Positions 1-12,860 of a stretch of DNA of 64,000 bases are shown in pieces (positions within the stretch are counted from its first letter, which is position 1; the number at the start of each line of letters is the position of its first letter). The notes under the pieces were generated by a model that saw nothing but the letters and a program-made list of their open reading frames with translations, did no database searches and had not been told where the DNA came from. The translations under genes were made by a program, and so were the position numbers. Origin of the DNA: Climacteris rufus (Eukaryota; Chordata; Aves; Passeriformes; Climacteridae); the NCBI GenBank assembly GCA_013398175.1, contig VZRZ01000394.1, positions 497,309-561,308 of the forward strand, in the 5' to 3' direction.

Positions 1-2560
1 TGTGTTAAAGTCAAATTATGAAGCTACAAATCAGAGTGAAATTTCTGAGAAAAGAGCCATGGCCAATGCAAACAAGGTCTGGGACAACTGGGATCTCATG
101 TTTCAGTGTTACCCTGTGCCGAGTCCTTTCCTTTGACTGGTGCTAGAGACCTTGTCCCATTAGGAGTACAGTTCTTGTGAGAAAATTCTCCATGGATATA
201 AGAGGACGGCAGCTGATGAAGATGGGTGTTGGGCTGCCTCATTCCTGTCACTGGACAGGGAAAGAAGGCTGTGCTGGGAGGTGTTCTTGAAGCTGTGACT
301 GGAGAGTGGATCCAACTCTGGATGCTTTATATTGGTCTAAAGACACAAACCACTGCAGCACATTGGCACATACGGCTCTAAGGCATTAAGGCACTCAAAC
401 ATGGGCTGAAGCCTTAATCCTGGTGTCATCCTAATCAGTTCAAACACAGTAACTCCTTTGGAACCCATAGAAACATACTCTGCAAACCATCATCTTCTCA
501 CTGTAAAAGCAGTGATTTCTAGTTTTTTTTTCTTTTTGGGATCTGTACACATTTCCCATCAAAACTGCAGATTCCATTAGAACATCTGCAGACTTTGCTG
601 GTCAGAGCTGTGGACTTGCTTTTCACAGCTGTCTTTTGAAGACCTGAGAGAGATAGTCCATGGACATTTTCTCCATTACTTCCCTCCATGCATGCTACAG
701 GCACTATAGAATTAACCCTGTTGATAGCCCCTAGAAAGCATAATTCCCCTCCTTTATGGGATAAGTAACTGCAATGAAGGGAGGTTAAATGGCTTGTTGG
801 GGACAGGAAGCCATGGGCAGAGGCAGGGCCTAAAAACATACGTTGTGCTGCCCAGCCCTGGCCACAACCTCAGAGCTGCACTCGCTCTCCTGACTGTGGC
901 TTCGCTGACTCAGGCACCGGTTTGGCTACAAGGAGAGGAATGTGGAGAGAGCACTGCATTGGCTACTCCTCCGCCTCCACACGCTGAACAACTCCTCGCA
1001 GGAGTCCACCCCGCTTGGCCAGGAGACTACAACCCGAGCTGTCTTCCCACCACGCCACTGCAACGTGCTGTGCTGCTTCACAGCCTGAGTACCAGCTCGG
1101 CCTGGATGCTGGCACTCTGGATACAAAACCCAACCAAGTTAATTCCCTTGCAGCGAGAAAGTACCAGGCTAACAACCAGGGACAGGGCTTTGTCCTCCTG
1201 GTGTTGAGTCAGAGAAACAATGCAATGGAATAAAAAACAGAAGCTCTTCTGTGTCACTAATTCCTATCATCTAAATACAAATGAAAGAGAAGTGGTTGCT
1301 CTGTGTAGGTCACATTTCATGCACAGCATCAAGCTGCAAATATCACCATGATTTTAAAGTCCCAGAGCTATTTCCTTTCTTTTTCTTGCAACTGCTCCTT
1401 CCAGGAAGCAGCCAGAACTTAGGGCGTTTAGGGGCTCCCGGCTGCTGGTTGCTCGCAGCACGCGTTCCTGACGCCTCGCTGGCTGCCGGAGGCTCGGTGG
1501 GGGAAGGAGTGCACCACCCCCAGCTCCTGCTGCTGGAAGATCTCCCAGTGTATTCTCAGCTTGGGGAATTCACCCTGCTAGATTCCATGAGACTATTTAC
1601 ATGCTTAATATTAAGCAGATGCTTTGAGGTACTGCTGACCTGGAACTGAACAATGATATGAGCTGCTTTACTTAGTGTGTGTTTTAACAAAGTGCACCTA
1701 TGCAGGCAGGCACCGTAGTACTGGTGTCACTGTGTGCATATCAGCATAAATAAGGATAGAAACTGAATATATTAGTACACAGATAGGCATGGGAAACAGG
1801 TGAAAAAGGATCACAGCTGAGCGATCAGCAAAGCACACTACTACCAGCAGTACATCAAATCAGTCTGGGAAGAGAGATGGGTTCCATCAGTAGTACAGTG
1901 CAAGGGAGACGCTGCTTTTGGTGAGAACAACTTTCAGAGCCATACACACAGTGCCTGCACTAACCACCCGGTAAGGCAAACACACACGGGGTGCTGAATG
2001 TACTGACGGGATGTAGCACAGTCCCTTTAACTCTCTCTCACATTAGGTTTCCAAAGTAAGAAAAAAAGATTCCTATGCCAAAAAAACTGATGGGCTTGCA
2101 TCCAGCCTGCCGGTAAAGCTCTGGTTCCGTGCCATTCCTTTCAGTTCACTACTGACTATTTATTTACAAAGAAACATGTGAGTACAAAATCTGGCGCCCA
2201 TCTCCGGGCTGTAAGTGAAACACAGGGACAAGGCAAACCCCCCTTTCACACACGGGGGCTGCCGGCACTGCAGCTGGGGCACCGGAGCTGCACAGTCCCG
2301 GGGGTCACAAGGTGCCAGAACACAGGGAAGGGGAAAAAAATACCGCTAGGAGCCGAGGGGAAACACATCCTCAAAAACACGAACCCGAACCCGAAATGTC
2401 CCGCTGGAAGGAAGCAGCAGCCCCCGGCTTGGTACCCGCTGCCTCTCTCCTACGTGTTCCCCGACTAGCAAGCGCTGCGAGCCCCGCACAGCGGCGGGGG
2501 CAGCGCGGCTCGGCAGGACCCGTCTCAGCCCGGCTCTGCTCGGCTCGTCTCGGCGCTCAC
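1..2560 (-). other. FRMD4A: FRMD4A partial intron, downstream of exon 2561-2637
   Basis: The GTGAGCG donor at the high-coordinate end opens this intron. No further FRMD4A exon was recognised on the minus strand, so the acceptor lies outside the window. The last 400 bases are GC-rich and belong to the CpG island described separately. The rest is ordinary non-coding sequence with only short open frames, none with a recognised domain. Confidence 0.75.
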
Positions 2561-2637
2561 CTGCGCGGATCGTGCACCTCCACCGAGAACTTCTTCTCGC
2601 GGAAATAGAGGTTCTCCAGCTGCCTCCATTGGAAGAT
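2561..2637 (-). CDS. FRMD4A: FRMD4A internal exon, FERM F3 lobe (residues 217-241, split R242)
   Basis: This 77-base exon encodes IFQWRQLENLYFREKKFSVE then VHDPR and ends with AG of a split Arg codon. The acceptor is TCTCCCCGCAG and the donor is GTGAGCG. It continues PRK from the exon at 17144-17230 to give the PRKIFQWRQLENLYF motif of the F3 lobe. Its third codon positions are mostly G or C (for example GAG GTG CAC), unlike the AT-rich wobble positions of the upstream exons, and it sits at the edge of a CpG island. The next exon (expected to start ASVTRRTF) was not found between bases 1 and 2560. Confidence 0.95.
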
Positions 2638-2758
2638 CTGCGGGGAGAAGAAGAGGATGAGGCGCCTCCGCGCGATCCCCGGCGTAGCCCTGCCCGCCGC
2701 TTCCTCCCGGCGCTGCGGCGGGAATGCCCCGCTCGCCGCGCCCCGCCCCGGCCCGGGG

Positions 2759-2785
2759 NNNNNNNNNNNNNNNNNNNNNNNNNNN
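2759..2785. other. Assembly gap (27 N)
   Basis: A run of N interrupts the CpG island between a GCCCGGGG end and a CCTCCCTCCC start. Gaps of this kind are typical of GC-rich, G-quadruplex-prone avian sequence that short-read libraries lose. Any reading frame crossing it, including a 231-codon and a 165-codon frame on the minus strand, is unreliable. Confidence 0.99.
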
Positions 2786-2816
2786 CCTCCCTCCCTCCCT
2801 CCCTGCCTCCCTGCCG
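2786..2816. repeat. CCTCC-type simple repeat beside the gap
   Basis: Directly after the N run the sequence is an imperfect (CCTC)n tract with CTGC interruptions. The opposite strand is therefore a G-rich repeat, with runs of three Gs, of the kind that can form a G-quadruplex. This probably explains the assembly gap. Confidence 0.8.
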
Positions 2817-5800
2817 TCCGGCCCCGCTGCCTCCGGCGGGCTCGGTGCCGGGGGCAGGCGGGGAAGGGCGCCGGTTTCACTCTGCGGGGCCAAATGCCTT
2901 GAAACACATGCAAACCCCGGGCACACCGGGATTCGGCTGCGTTTGCCTTGAGGGCTGGCAGCTGGCGTGGGTGCATCGGCCTCTGGCACAGCAGCCTTTC
3001 CCCGGGGTGACGGAGATGAGACCCCCATGAGGGCTTTCGCCCCGCTCCACGCAAGTGCGATACCCAGCTCTGCTTTTATCCCGCAATCCACGTAAAACTG
3101 GCACGAGCATGAGCCGAGTGAAGTCAGTTTATCTGTCCCGGGTGCTGTCAGGCTCGTGGTGGTGCTGCCCAAGGCTCCAAGTGCTCCCCGAGGTGCAAAA
3201 CACGGCGATAAGCAGATCATATCTCAGCCTCTGTTTTACAGGCTGCCCTGCCGGGGCATCTCAGAGCAGTACTGGGACAAAACTAATGCTATCACCAAGG
3301 GGGAAACTGGGGCACGAAGCTGTCATGGGAGTAAAATGCGGCGTGCCGTCGTCTCTTGAGTCAGCCTGAGCGAGCCCTGGAGGGCTCTGTGTGCTCTTGG
3401 GCGGTGGGATTCGCTCACACGGTCCCTGCTGTGAAATAACCCGCATCTCCCAGGCAGGAGGGCGGACTGGCCACAAGAGCAGCGCGAAAGACGCGGGGAC
3501 AGCGAAACAGTGTCTGTCACCTCTGCAAACCACCACGCCGTCACCGCTGCGGACAGTCCTCCTCCTTACAAATGAGTAAGACAAAATCCAAATCCTGGCT
3601 TCCAGGCTGCTAATCCACAGGGAGGAGGCAGTCTCCACCCCCCTGGGTATCTCGGAGTTGGCTTCCCTACATTGTCCCTAGCAAGCAGCAGGGATGGGGA
3701 ACGTAACCTCGCTGCTGGGGAGCACAGCCAGCAGAGCTTTCCCTGATTTACACTCCTTCTCCTACTACAAGTAGCTTCTGTGGAGTTCCTGTCCTACCCC
3801 CGAGGAAGGCGCTGGCTCCTGCCACGCCGAGATAAGCCTCGGTTGCCAGTGTCAGCGCTCTGGAGATAAGTAAACAGGAGGCGTAATTTGATTTGCACTG
3901 ATATAGCTGCTGCTGGAGATGAAATCTAAAGAATAAAACAAACCCCAGAGAGGACCCAAAATTTTCTCCTTGCTTATATTTCAGGGGCAGTAAAATTGAA
4001 AATAGTTGTTTGTAGGAGTTTCCAAGCAAGTTTTTTTTTTCTTTTTTTTTTTCTTTCTGTAGCAGGGTGCTTGGAAAGAATGGTGTGGGGTAAGAAGGGC
4101 ACTGAGTTGCCCTGTATTCTGGGGCTGTCCACATTACAAGGGGGTAGGAGAAGAAGGGGGCCAGGAGAGATGAGAAGGCTGAAGGGCTGTGTTGCATTGT
4201 ACTTAGAGGATTTTTTTATTCCTCCACTAGAAAAATTAATTGCTGCATAAAAGTGGTAAACACCAAATGAAGCACACAAACACTCACTATTTTACCCACC
4301 GAGGGAGGACAGACACGGGGTGAAAGGGTTAAGCTGGGAGCTGAGGTCTGCCTGAAGTCTGTCTCCTCTGTAAGCGCCTGGCTTCAAAGGCATGAAAAGG
4401 AAGTTTGGGGCCCAAACTCCCACAGACAACAACTGGGGTCAAGCCGAAAACATCCCTCTGTGCTTCCAGATGCCCGTCCGCAAGGCGGGGAGGGTAACGC
4501 GGCTGTGCTGCACGGCATGTGCACAGGACGTGTTTGGGAGGCGCTCAGACATGTGGAACACATAAGAGTCTAAAACGCCAGCAGATCACACCCTTCAGAA
4601 AATATCCCTCTGTCCCCAGGTCCCCCGTTGTCATTTATGACTAAACTTCGGTGTGGCGCAGAAGGAATTTGAAACTTTTCCGAGCTGCTGGCAGCTGCTC
4701 TGCTTGGATGCTCTCCTGCCCATCCTCCTCCCTCTGACTCTGCCGGACTGTCCCCTGTGCTTGGATCCTTTCCTATTTCACCCTCTCTGCTACCAAATCT
4801 CACAGTGCTGTTTGCTAAGTGAAGCTCTGTTTCTCGTTTCTCTTCCATGATTAACTCCAACTGTCCAAACACACAGGGCTCTGGGGAAGCTGTTCAGACG
4901 CCCAAGTGTAGGCATGGAGTGCCCTTTTCCATGCCCCAGGGTTCTCTGCCTGGCCTCTGGCTGCTGCCCCCGGTGGGAGGGAGCCTGACATAGGTCCGGT
5001 GCTGTATCTGCCAGCCCCACGCAGATGTCTTGGATCACCAGCAGTGCCTAAAACAGCATTAGACACCTACGTTTTGGGCATTGGAGCAGCTCCCCAGATT
5101 GCTGCATTTTTATATTTAGTTTTGTTGTTTTCCTTGGCAGGGTGTAGAAGGAGGCAAATCCAGACTCTTGGGAGGAAGGGGGTGAAAGTGACCCCACAAC
5201 CTGAGTTTGTGTCTTTTATTCCATAGCTCTGCTTTCCAGAACGTACACGTGTGTTTTACCATTGCTGTAACTGTGCTCCATCTGCTCCCCAAATATTATT
5301 CTACAGTCTCCCACTCCTTTTTCCCACATTGATCTGAGAGGTCTCCCCTTTCCTTATACATAAGGAATTCAATCTGTAAAAATCTGAATACCCACAAGAA
5401 AGTATCCACTTTCCTGTTAGCTGATCACAACCCCTCCAGAGAAACAAAGCCGAAGGTGCCCCTTCAGCCAGACCTCCTAATGTAAGCAAGCTGTTCCCTT
5501 CACCAGTTGCCCGGCTTATGTACAGTCTCAAATTGATGTTGTTAATGCAGTGACAGATGCACAAGGTGCCATTAGTGGGTCTTCCTAAATGGAAGCATAA
5601 TTTTTACCCATCAAGATCCTTTTACCACACTGGTGCTTGCAACCTTCACTGGGGAATAGAGCCACAGCAGGGAGCTGGTCGTAATTTCAACAGGGTCTTG
5701 TGGAAATGCAGTGACAACAGATGCATGCTGGTTTTGGGGCTGGTTTGAGTCAAAGCATCCTGTTCATGGCAGGTTTGCCTCTCCCTGCATGGAGGTTGGG

Positions 5801-7869
5801 TCTGCTTTTAGGTTATTTGGCTTCTGATTGTCTTTGGTTAATTTGCAGGCCTGAATCCTGCACTTGTGGGTGGGACAATTCATATTGGCTTTACTGGGAT
5901 TGTATTAGGGGTGCAGTGACTCTGCTAGGCAAAGGGTACCTCAGCAGGGACTGGGACAGCATCTCCCCAAACATGCTGGAAAAGGGGCCTAGGAGAAAGT
6001 CACTCGGTAACACAAGCTGAGAGCACAGTTCCCTGCCCTTGAGTAGCTGCCTTCCCTCGGTGCCCACAGACAAGGGGACAATTAGCAGTGCTGCAGAGGG
6101 CCAAGTCTCTGTGATGTGGTGGTTTGCCCGCTGGGTTCTCTTCTGAGGTCAGCAGCTCCTTTTGGATCATGCAGCACTGGGCAGCTTTCAGATGGGAACA
6201 ATTTTTGGTAGTGGCCATCATTACAGGCTGCATATGAGATGATTTAATCTTCAACAGATACTTAAGGAAGTCTCCCTGAGACTGACTTTAGAGCACAGCT
6301 GCACATTCATGCATGCATGTGAAAGGGGCTACTAAAAGAGGAGAAAAGAATTACTCTTATTCCCTCCTCCTCTGAGGGGCCTGTCCCCACTGTGGTCTCT
6401 GTTTCATTGTGCCAATAAAACTGGAACTGACACTATCACTTGAATTTGTAGAGCTGCTTATCAACCCGTGAACGTTAAAGGGAATAACTGTTCCCTGTCA
6501 GACCATGTGCACTGTTTAGAATGTGTTGGGGTGGGTGGGGAGGCCATGATGGGGAAACCAGTGCCAGAAATGGGTTGTGCAAAGCTGGCAGCTTAGAAGA
6601 GGAGCCAGGAGAGAGATCTGAGTGCTGCATGGTGCACTGTGGAGAATTCAGGTGCAAGCTACAGGAATTTTCTCATTGGAAACCCCTTCCAAGAGGCAGG
6701 CAAGCTTGCCAGGCACCAGATGTTTGTGACTAGTTACAAAGAGCTGCAGTCAAAGCCTTTCAGACGCAAGCTTCTTTTGTGAGCACACTTGTGGTTTGCT
6801 GGCTGCTCCTTAATTAAGCTGAGCCTGGAGGAGAGGAGGCCCAGGGATCTGCATCCATTTCAGCCATGTGAATCTGAGGAAAGTTTTTTTACAATTTTTA
6901 TTGACCATGAGGCTGGTGCTGTGGAGTTTGCACACCACAGGAGGTAGAGTCAGTGTCAGAGTATTTGAAAAATGCTGGAGGTTCCTGATAAAGAAGGGAA
7001 TGTATTTTGTGAATGAAACATCAGGGATTGCTTCTGGCTTAGTCACTCATGGCCTGGATGACCTGGACTTTGCAGAGATGTGGGGACCTGAGTTAGTGAT
7101 AGGCACTGGGCTGTGCTCTGTCCCTTTGTGTTCAGGGAGCCTTGCCTGAGTATCCAGTGGAAGGGCCACGCCATACATTTGGAAACCCTTGACAATAATG
7201 ACGCTGTTGCTTGATCCTGTGTCACCCTTCAGCTCAGAGACAGAACAAGAGGGGGTTGCTGAAGGCCAGCATGGGAGGTTAGTGCACAGTGCTCTCTGGA
7301 CTATGGTACCTAGAAAAAAATGGCCAAACAGTTCCTTTTGGAATAATTCCAAACCCTGAGGTCGGGGGTACCTCTGATACTGTTTTCCAATACCGAGAGC
7401 CAGACTCGGCACAGAACTGGGGAGCATGTGCTGTGGCTGGGCACACTGTGGGGACATGATATGAACCATTTGGTACTTGGTCTCTTAAGAACCAAATATA
7501 AATGTGCAGGAGTCTCATTTTCTTTCCATTTTCTGTGTGCTGTATCACCTGAGATGAAGCACGGGCTGAATGCACACACTCTCGAGAGTTCCAGATACCA
7601 TGCTTGGTGGCTGTTCAGAATCAAACCATCTGCAGAATTATACAGAGGATCCACCTGCTGTTAGATCTGTTTGATGACCCAAAGGGGATTTACAAAGAGG
7701 ATGGAGACAGACTTTGCTCACAGGTGCCCAGCAAAAATATAAGAGGCAATAGACACAGGCTGCAGGGTTGCAGCAGGGCAAATTTTTAGTAGATATGTAA
7801 AAAACCCCGCTAAAACCAAAGCAATCAGTGCAGGTGGTCAAACACTAGGGCCGTGAGTAACCCGATCCA

Positions 7870-7960
7870 ACTCTGAAGTTGGCCCAACTTTTAGCAGGAG
7901 GTTGGACTAGAGACCTCCAGAAGCCTTTTTGATCCCTATTTTTCTTTGACTCTAAACTTC
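7870..7960 (+). mobile_element. CR1 LINE 3' fragment
   Basis: The segment contains AGGAGGTTGGACTAGAGACC followed by TCCAGAAGCC and a decayed TTGATCCC stretch. This is the signature of the 3' end of chicken-repeat-1 elements (GGTTGGACTAGATGACCTCC in the consensus I recall). Only the last 90 bases or so are present, which is normal for 5'-truncated CR1 insertions. It is diverged and has no coding capacity. Confidence 0.75.
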
Positions 7961-8459
7961 CAATAAATGACCAACTGTAACTGCTGTTGGACTTGCTGAC
8001 CTATATGGCATCTCCCAGCCCTTCAAGTCTTACTGCTTCCTAGTTGATGAATGCCTTGTTAAACCACACTATGGCAGGAGGAACAATCATCCCTCCATAT
8101 GCATGGACAACCACTCAGCCTGGATGCTCTGAATGGCTTCTAGGAAAGGCAGGGAAATAACGTGGCACATTTCTAACACCACAAATGCAACCCGTTCCCT
8201 CACCTACGTTATGGGCAAGAGCCAGCACTGGATGACATTCTGGTACTAAACAATGAACTAAAACAATGGCAGTATTTTCACACAGCTTGCAAGAGTGCAG
8301 CTACAAACTCCCAAGTCTTTTGTCCTGCAGTTTAAAGACAAAACAAACATGACAAAAAAAAATTCCTCCTAGGAAATGTAATTCCCTGCACTGAACAAAC
8401 CAGCAAGCAAAATTCTAGGAGCTGAGTTATGCAGGAGGTCAGGGTGGAGGTTGTGAGCG

Positions 8460-8570
8460 GTCCCTTTTTGGCCTTAAACTCTATGGAAATCACAGCTCCA
8501 GCGAAGTCAATGGCAGTTTTGTCCCAGTGATTTCAGTGGGGCCATGGTTTCCGGGCATGGATTTGTGTTC
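8460..8570. repeat. Possible ancient amniote interspersed repeat
   Basis: The text GCGAAGTCAATGGCAGTTTT and, shortly after, GTGATTTCAGTGGGGCC resembles the paired GAAGTCAATGG / CCATTGACTTCAATGGG motifs of an old interspersed repeat common in bird, crocodile and turtle genomes. The match is from memory and the copy is degraded, so family and boundaries are uncertain. Confidence 0.35.
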
Positions 8571-11500
8571 TGCCTCCAGTCAACCCTGCTCCCATCAATC
8601 ATACCTCTGTCAAACTAGTTAGAGTGAAGGAGGAAGGATTTGGTCCAGGCAGAACAGCACCATCTTAGCTCAAACAAATGGGCTCTTGTTTCAGGGGCAG
8701 ATTTACCAAGAGATTTCCGTGGGCTGTCACCTGTGAATTAGTGTGACCCTTTACTGAGGGTGCCCCTGGGTCATGAGATGGGGATGCTGCTGCACTGTAA
8801 CTTAGTCCTCCATCCTGCAACACTTCCATTCATTCCTTTATTTTTATTAGTTTGGGGTAATTTTTTTTCTTTCGCTTTCCAAAACAAAAAAAAAAAAAAG
8901 AAAGGGTTTCCTGTGTGATTTGATGTGGGAAAAGCCCCACCAATGATCTTCCCAGAGGCTTGCCGTCCTCCCTTCCCTCATGGAATGAGAGAATGCCTTG
9001 GCTAAGTGGGACTTTCAGTGGTCTGTCAGCAATCCCAGCTCACTGTCTAATTACTTCTTCGCCTCAGGCTTCAGGCCTCTTTTTTTGCCAAACAGACAAA
9101 CAATTTCTGGTCCAATTTGAGATCCCTTTTGCTGTGTGCTGTTCTTGTGGGACCACACCGCCCCAGCAAACATTTCTGGCTTGACCAAACACAAATTACA
9201 TCTAGGTCTATGTAATAACCACCCTGCATTCATTTCCATTATGGAAACACAATTCCCTATTAAATTTCAAAGTGGTTTATTGTCTCAGAGAGACAGAAGA
9301 GCATCATATCACAGAGGGAAGAGCTTCTCTTTGGACAAAGCATTATTTGTCTACATAATGCAACTTCATATTTGTGTCTGTAACTTTACATAGACCTGGA
9401 GATCAGACTTTGACTTTTTATACAACCAAATCCACTTTCACTGCACATACATATCTGGTAGATGCTGTCAGATATTGCATTGCTGTCACCATGCTGTGTG
9501 TGTCTAAATCCATAGGTCTGCAAAGAACCTTTTTTTTTCCTGATTGGTTTAAGTTAAATTTTCTCCCTTTTATTCTCTGCAAGCACATTAAAGTGACTGG
9601 ATCTTTCTGCATTCAAGAGCTCTCCTTTTTGGCACAATAGACAATGTATTAGATAAAGGATGCCCAGTCTGTAGCTTATGAATCAGCTGTGCCTCCCTAG
9701 AAAGATTCATGCTGCCCACAAACCATTACTGCTACTCTCTCTCCTAAGGATCCTTATGTCCCCTCTAGTGGCATGGCTAAAGTAACTTTGTCTTGGAACC
9801 AAAATACAAGAAGCAGCATTCCCACCCCACACTGCTGTGGCAATGCACATTGTGAGTTAGGCTGTGTGACTGACAATACTCCTGTGATGCTGGGTGTCTG
9901 CACAGGGGGTGCCATGGCAGGAGCAATCCCACTTGCATGGAGATGGGCTGCAGTGCCAGACCTTCTGAGCCTCCTGCCCAGGCCACTCACTAAAGGTGCC
10001 TCATGCCCACAGCCAGAGTAACAGGACCCTGCCTGGCTTCATCTGATGATAAGAGTCCCCAGGCCTTTTGGAGCAGCCCTGGTGAGCTAAGAGACAGCAT
10101 CTGAGCAAGGTGGTGCATGGAGGAGCCTGCTACCACTTCAGAGCCAAGCAATAAGTGCTCAAGGAGGTTTCAATCTCACTCCAGATCTCCACCCTAACTC
10201 CAGGGCTCTGAGGTCCAATTTGTTTCACTTTGTGCTGTCGAAGTGATTTGTCTTTGCATCTTGTTGAAGTTCCTGCTGTGTGCTGAAGAACCATTTAAGA
10301 CTTGGCTGCTGCTTTTATAGAGAATTACTCTTTAAGACCTGAATACGACAAAGCACTTAGAGCAAGGGAGTTTTATTTTGATGGGACTACTCCTATATTT
10401 AATGGTAGCCATGGGCTTGACTTGGCTGGATCATGGGATGGGATGTCATGCTGTAGCCTTTCCAAATGTAAATTCTCACAGAAACCCTGGGAACTATATG
10501 TCTAAAGGTATCACCACAGCACACTAAACCACCAGAATAGTGCTGGTCTCCTTATAAAACAGCTGTGCCTTACACTATGAATTAACATTTGCAAGCATTG
10601 TAGTTGATCACACTACTTATTTACCTACATGAAACTGAGCATGACTGTTGTATGATTTTAAAAAGCTGGTTTACCTAGACAATCTACTTACCTGTTTGGA
10701 ATCACCCCTGTTTGGGAGAGACACCGAAGCAAATTTTTACCAGCTTTTATGAGAAGGAGGAAAAAGTAGGGATGATGTCCTATACCTAACTGTTAAATCC
10801 TTCTGTTTCAACCATGACCAGTTCCATGCAGCTGAACTCCTTCCAACTTGTTCTGAGCTGTGAAGCTCTTGTCTCGCTCCACAGAGTTACTGTGTAGTTT
10901 AATGGCAGTTTCTTGCCCTGGCTGCAGTGATTCATGCAGCCTGCATCTATATCCAGCTCCTATGGCTTTGCTGTAGGATACTGACTGTGGGTCAGATGGT
11001 GAATGGGATTGGGAACTGATCGAGGTTAGGAGTGACCACTTTTTATGGCTGGGTTGTGCTGAGCCAGTCTGATCCCTTCTCTGGAGCAGTTGCCTTCCCG
11101 ACTGCACAATTATACAGGGATGGCTGAGGGAGGGGCCCGGGGGAGGAAGTGAGCAGTGGTGGCAGGATTGGGATGGGGGAGGAGGGTGCTGAAGGCCACT
11201 TCAGCTGATACTGCTGCCAAAAGAAATGTTCACTGAATCACAGCCCAGTGGCATGCCCAGCCAAATCCTGTGGAAGTTCTCAGTGTCAGGGACAAAATTC
11301 TGCTTTCCAGTCCCAGTGTGCTTTCATGTCTTTTATTCAGCTCCCAGTGTGTTTGGCAGCTTTTTGGCACAATGGTAAGGCATGGAGCAGTGGGTGCTGA
11401 GAGGGGAAGTGCCTGGTGCTGGATGGTAGACACCCCAAACTGAGGGCAAGCAACAGCAAGAAAGGTGCTAGTGAGAACATGGTCCCTGTGTAATGGGGAT

Positions 11501-12539
11501 GGAATAAGACATTTCAGCAGGGGAAGGTCTTAAACTGTGGCTGCTCTTCAGCAGTTGAAGGTCTGGGTCTTACATTTTGATAAGGAAGGAAACTGGGTGA
11601 GCAACCTCTCTCTCTGAGAAGAAACAGCGTGGTAAGGAACCTCGCTTTGTATATGTCTCCCTCCTCCCGTGCTCTACATTTCCAAATACTAAACCAAGAC
11701 TGAATTACTGCACTATAAAATGAGTTGAACCCGCTGTGACCTGAAGACTGGTTCAGTTTACAGCCAAGTCCATAATCCAAGAAGCACGAAGGATCAACAA
11801 CGGGAAGAGAAATAAAAGTGCAGAGCAGAAGGAGTCAGCAGGTAGTCCTTAACAGCCCACTAATCACAGTGAATAATTTATTACAGCAATGCCACTGAGA
11901 CTCCACTAGCTTTTAAACCAGTATTTCCTGGAAATTATTTCTGCTCCTTTTGTATCATTTGTAAATTTGAAATCTTTTATCCCTGTCTACAATGCAAAGG
12001 TGTTTGCAAAGGTTCTGGGAAATGATGGGGAGCACAATGAAACATGAGTCCAACATATTTTCTGACCTCACTTGATTCTAAATTTCCTAGAGAAAGTCCA
12101 GCCCTTTCTGAATACACCCTGTGGCTCAGCAGCATGCCAGTGAGAGGAGCAAGACACATGCTCCATACCTCTGACAGCAGAAACCAACTTGGTGCCATCA
12201 TTCACGCTCCTTGAACATGAAGGTTTATAACCCCACCCAAAATCCTCTTTGAAAATAACCAATTCAGTGTTAAAATCCTGGATGGAGGGTCACACATGTA
12301 GTCCTATCTCCAATCCTTCTGAACTCTTGGCCTCTATTGTATGATGTGGCAAGGAGCTGTGCAAGTGAATTGGGCTCCCTGTAATTAATTTGAATTTCAT
12401 GTTTCTTTTGCATTTTTGACTGTCCCGGTGTTCTGTGATCAGTTAGGACAGAGAACAATTTGTCAGCTTCCTCCTCCCCATCATTCACTAGTTTCTGTAC
12501 ATTTCACATTATTCCTTACTTTCTGTTTTTTTAAGTTAC

Positions 12540-12860
12540 TGGTCTGTCATTCCTTCACCACAGGAAGCACAAGTTTAACCACTCCATCAATGCAATTACT
12601 GACTTGACAATGCTTCATTATGCCCTAAAGCAGAGAGGATCTATTTGTTCTACAATAAAGCAGCTCTTAATTAGGCTAGCGCTCCTCCTGTGTAAATATC
12701 TCATTTTGCCTCTGGAACTGGGAAAGTTCACTCTATCTCTTGTTGTTTGGAAAAGGCCAAGTGGCATCAGACAGCAGTCTTTCACTTTCTGGACACAATT
12801 AATGTGCTGATTACTTTGCTCAGGCTTTCGACAAGCAGGTGATTTTTCTCTGACCAGACA
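12540..12860. promoter_or_regulatory. Candidate conserved non-coding element
   Basis: This stretch is non-repetitive and free of low-complexity tracts. It carries several homeodomain-like ATTA cores in a short distance, including CTTAATTAGGCTAGCGC and ACAATTAATGTGCTGATTAC. That texture resembles conserved enhancers in introns of developmental genes. There is no direct evidence of conservation here; this is a pattern-based suggestion. Confidence 0.3.

Larger units (their letters stand above)
2440..3060. promoter_or_regulatory. Intragenic CpG island overlapping exon 2561-2637
   Basis: The sequence from about 2440 to 3060 is strongly GC-rich and dense in CpG, in contrast to the CpG-poor DNA around it. 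The core at 2640-2760 contains CCCCGCCCCG, an Sp1/KLF-type GC box. It covers the exon at 2561-2637 and its upstream intron flank. Islands inside a gene can be alternative promoters or simply GC-rich exon environments; the sequence alone does not decide. A 27-base gap interrupts it, so true length and CpG count are unknown. Confidence 0.7.

Noticed and set aside
2525..3220. 231- and 165-codon minus-strand frames across the CpG island, the latter in frame with exon 2561-2637
   Set aside because: Both cross the assembly gap, so the frame is not known, and the upstream part is the polypyrimidine/acceptor region of the exon. They are GC-rich chance frames unless an alternative first exon is shown.
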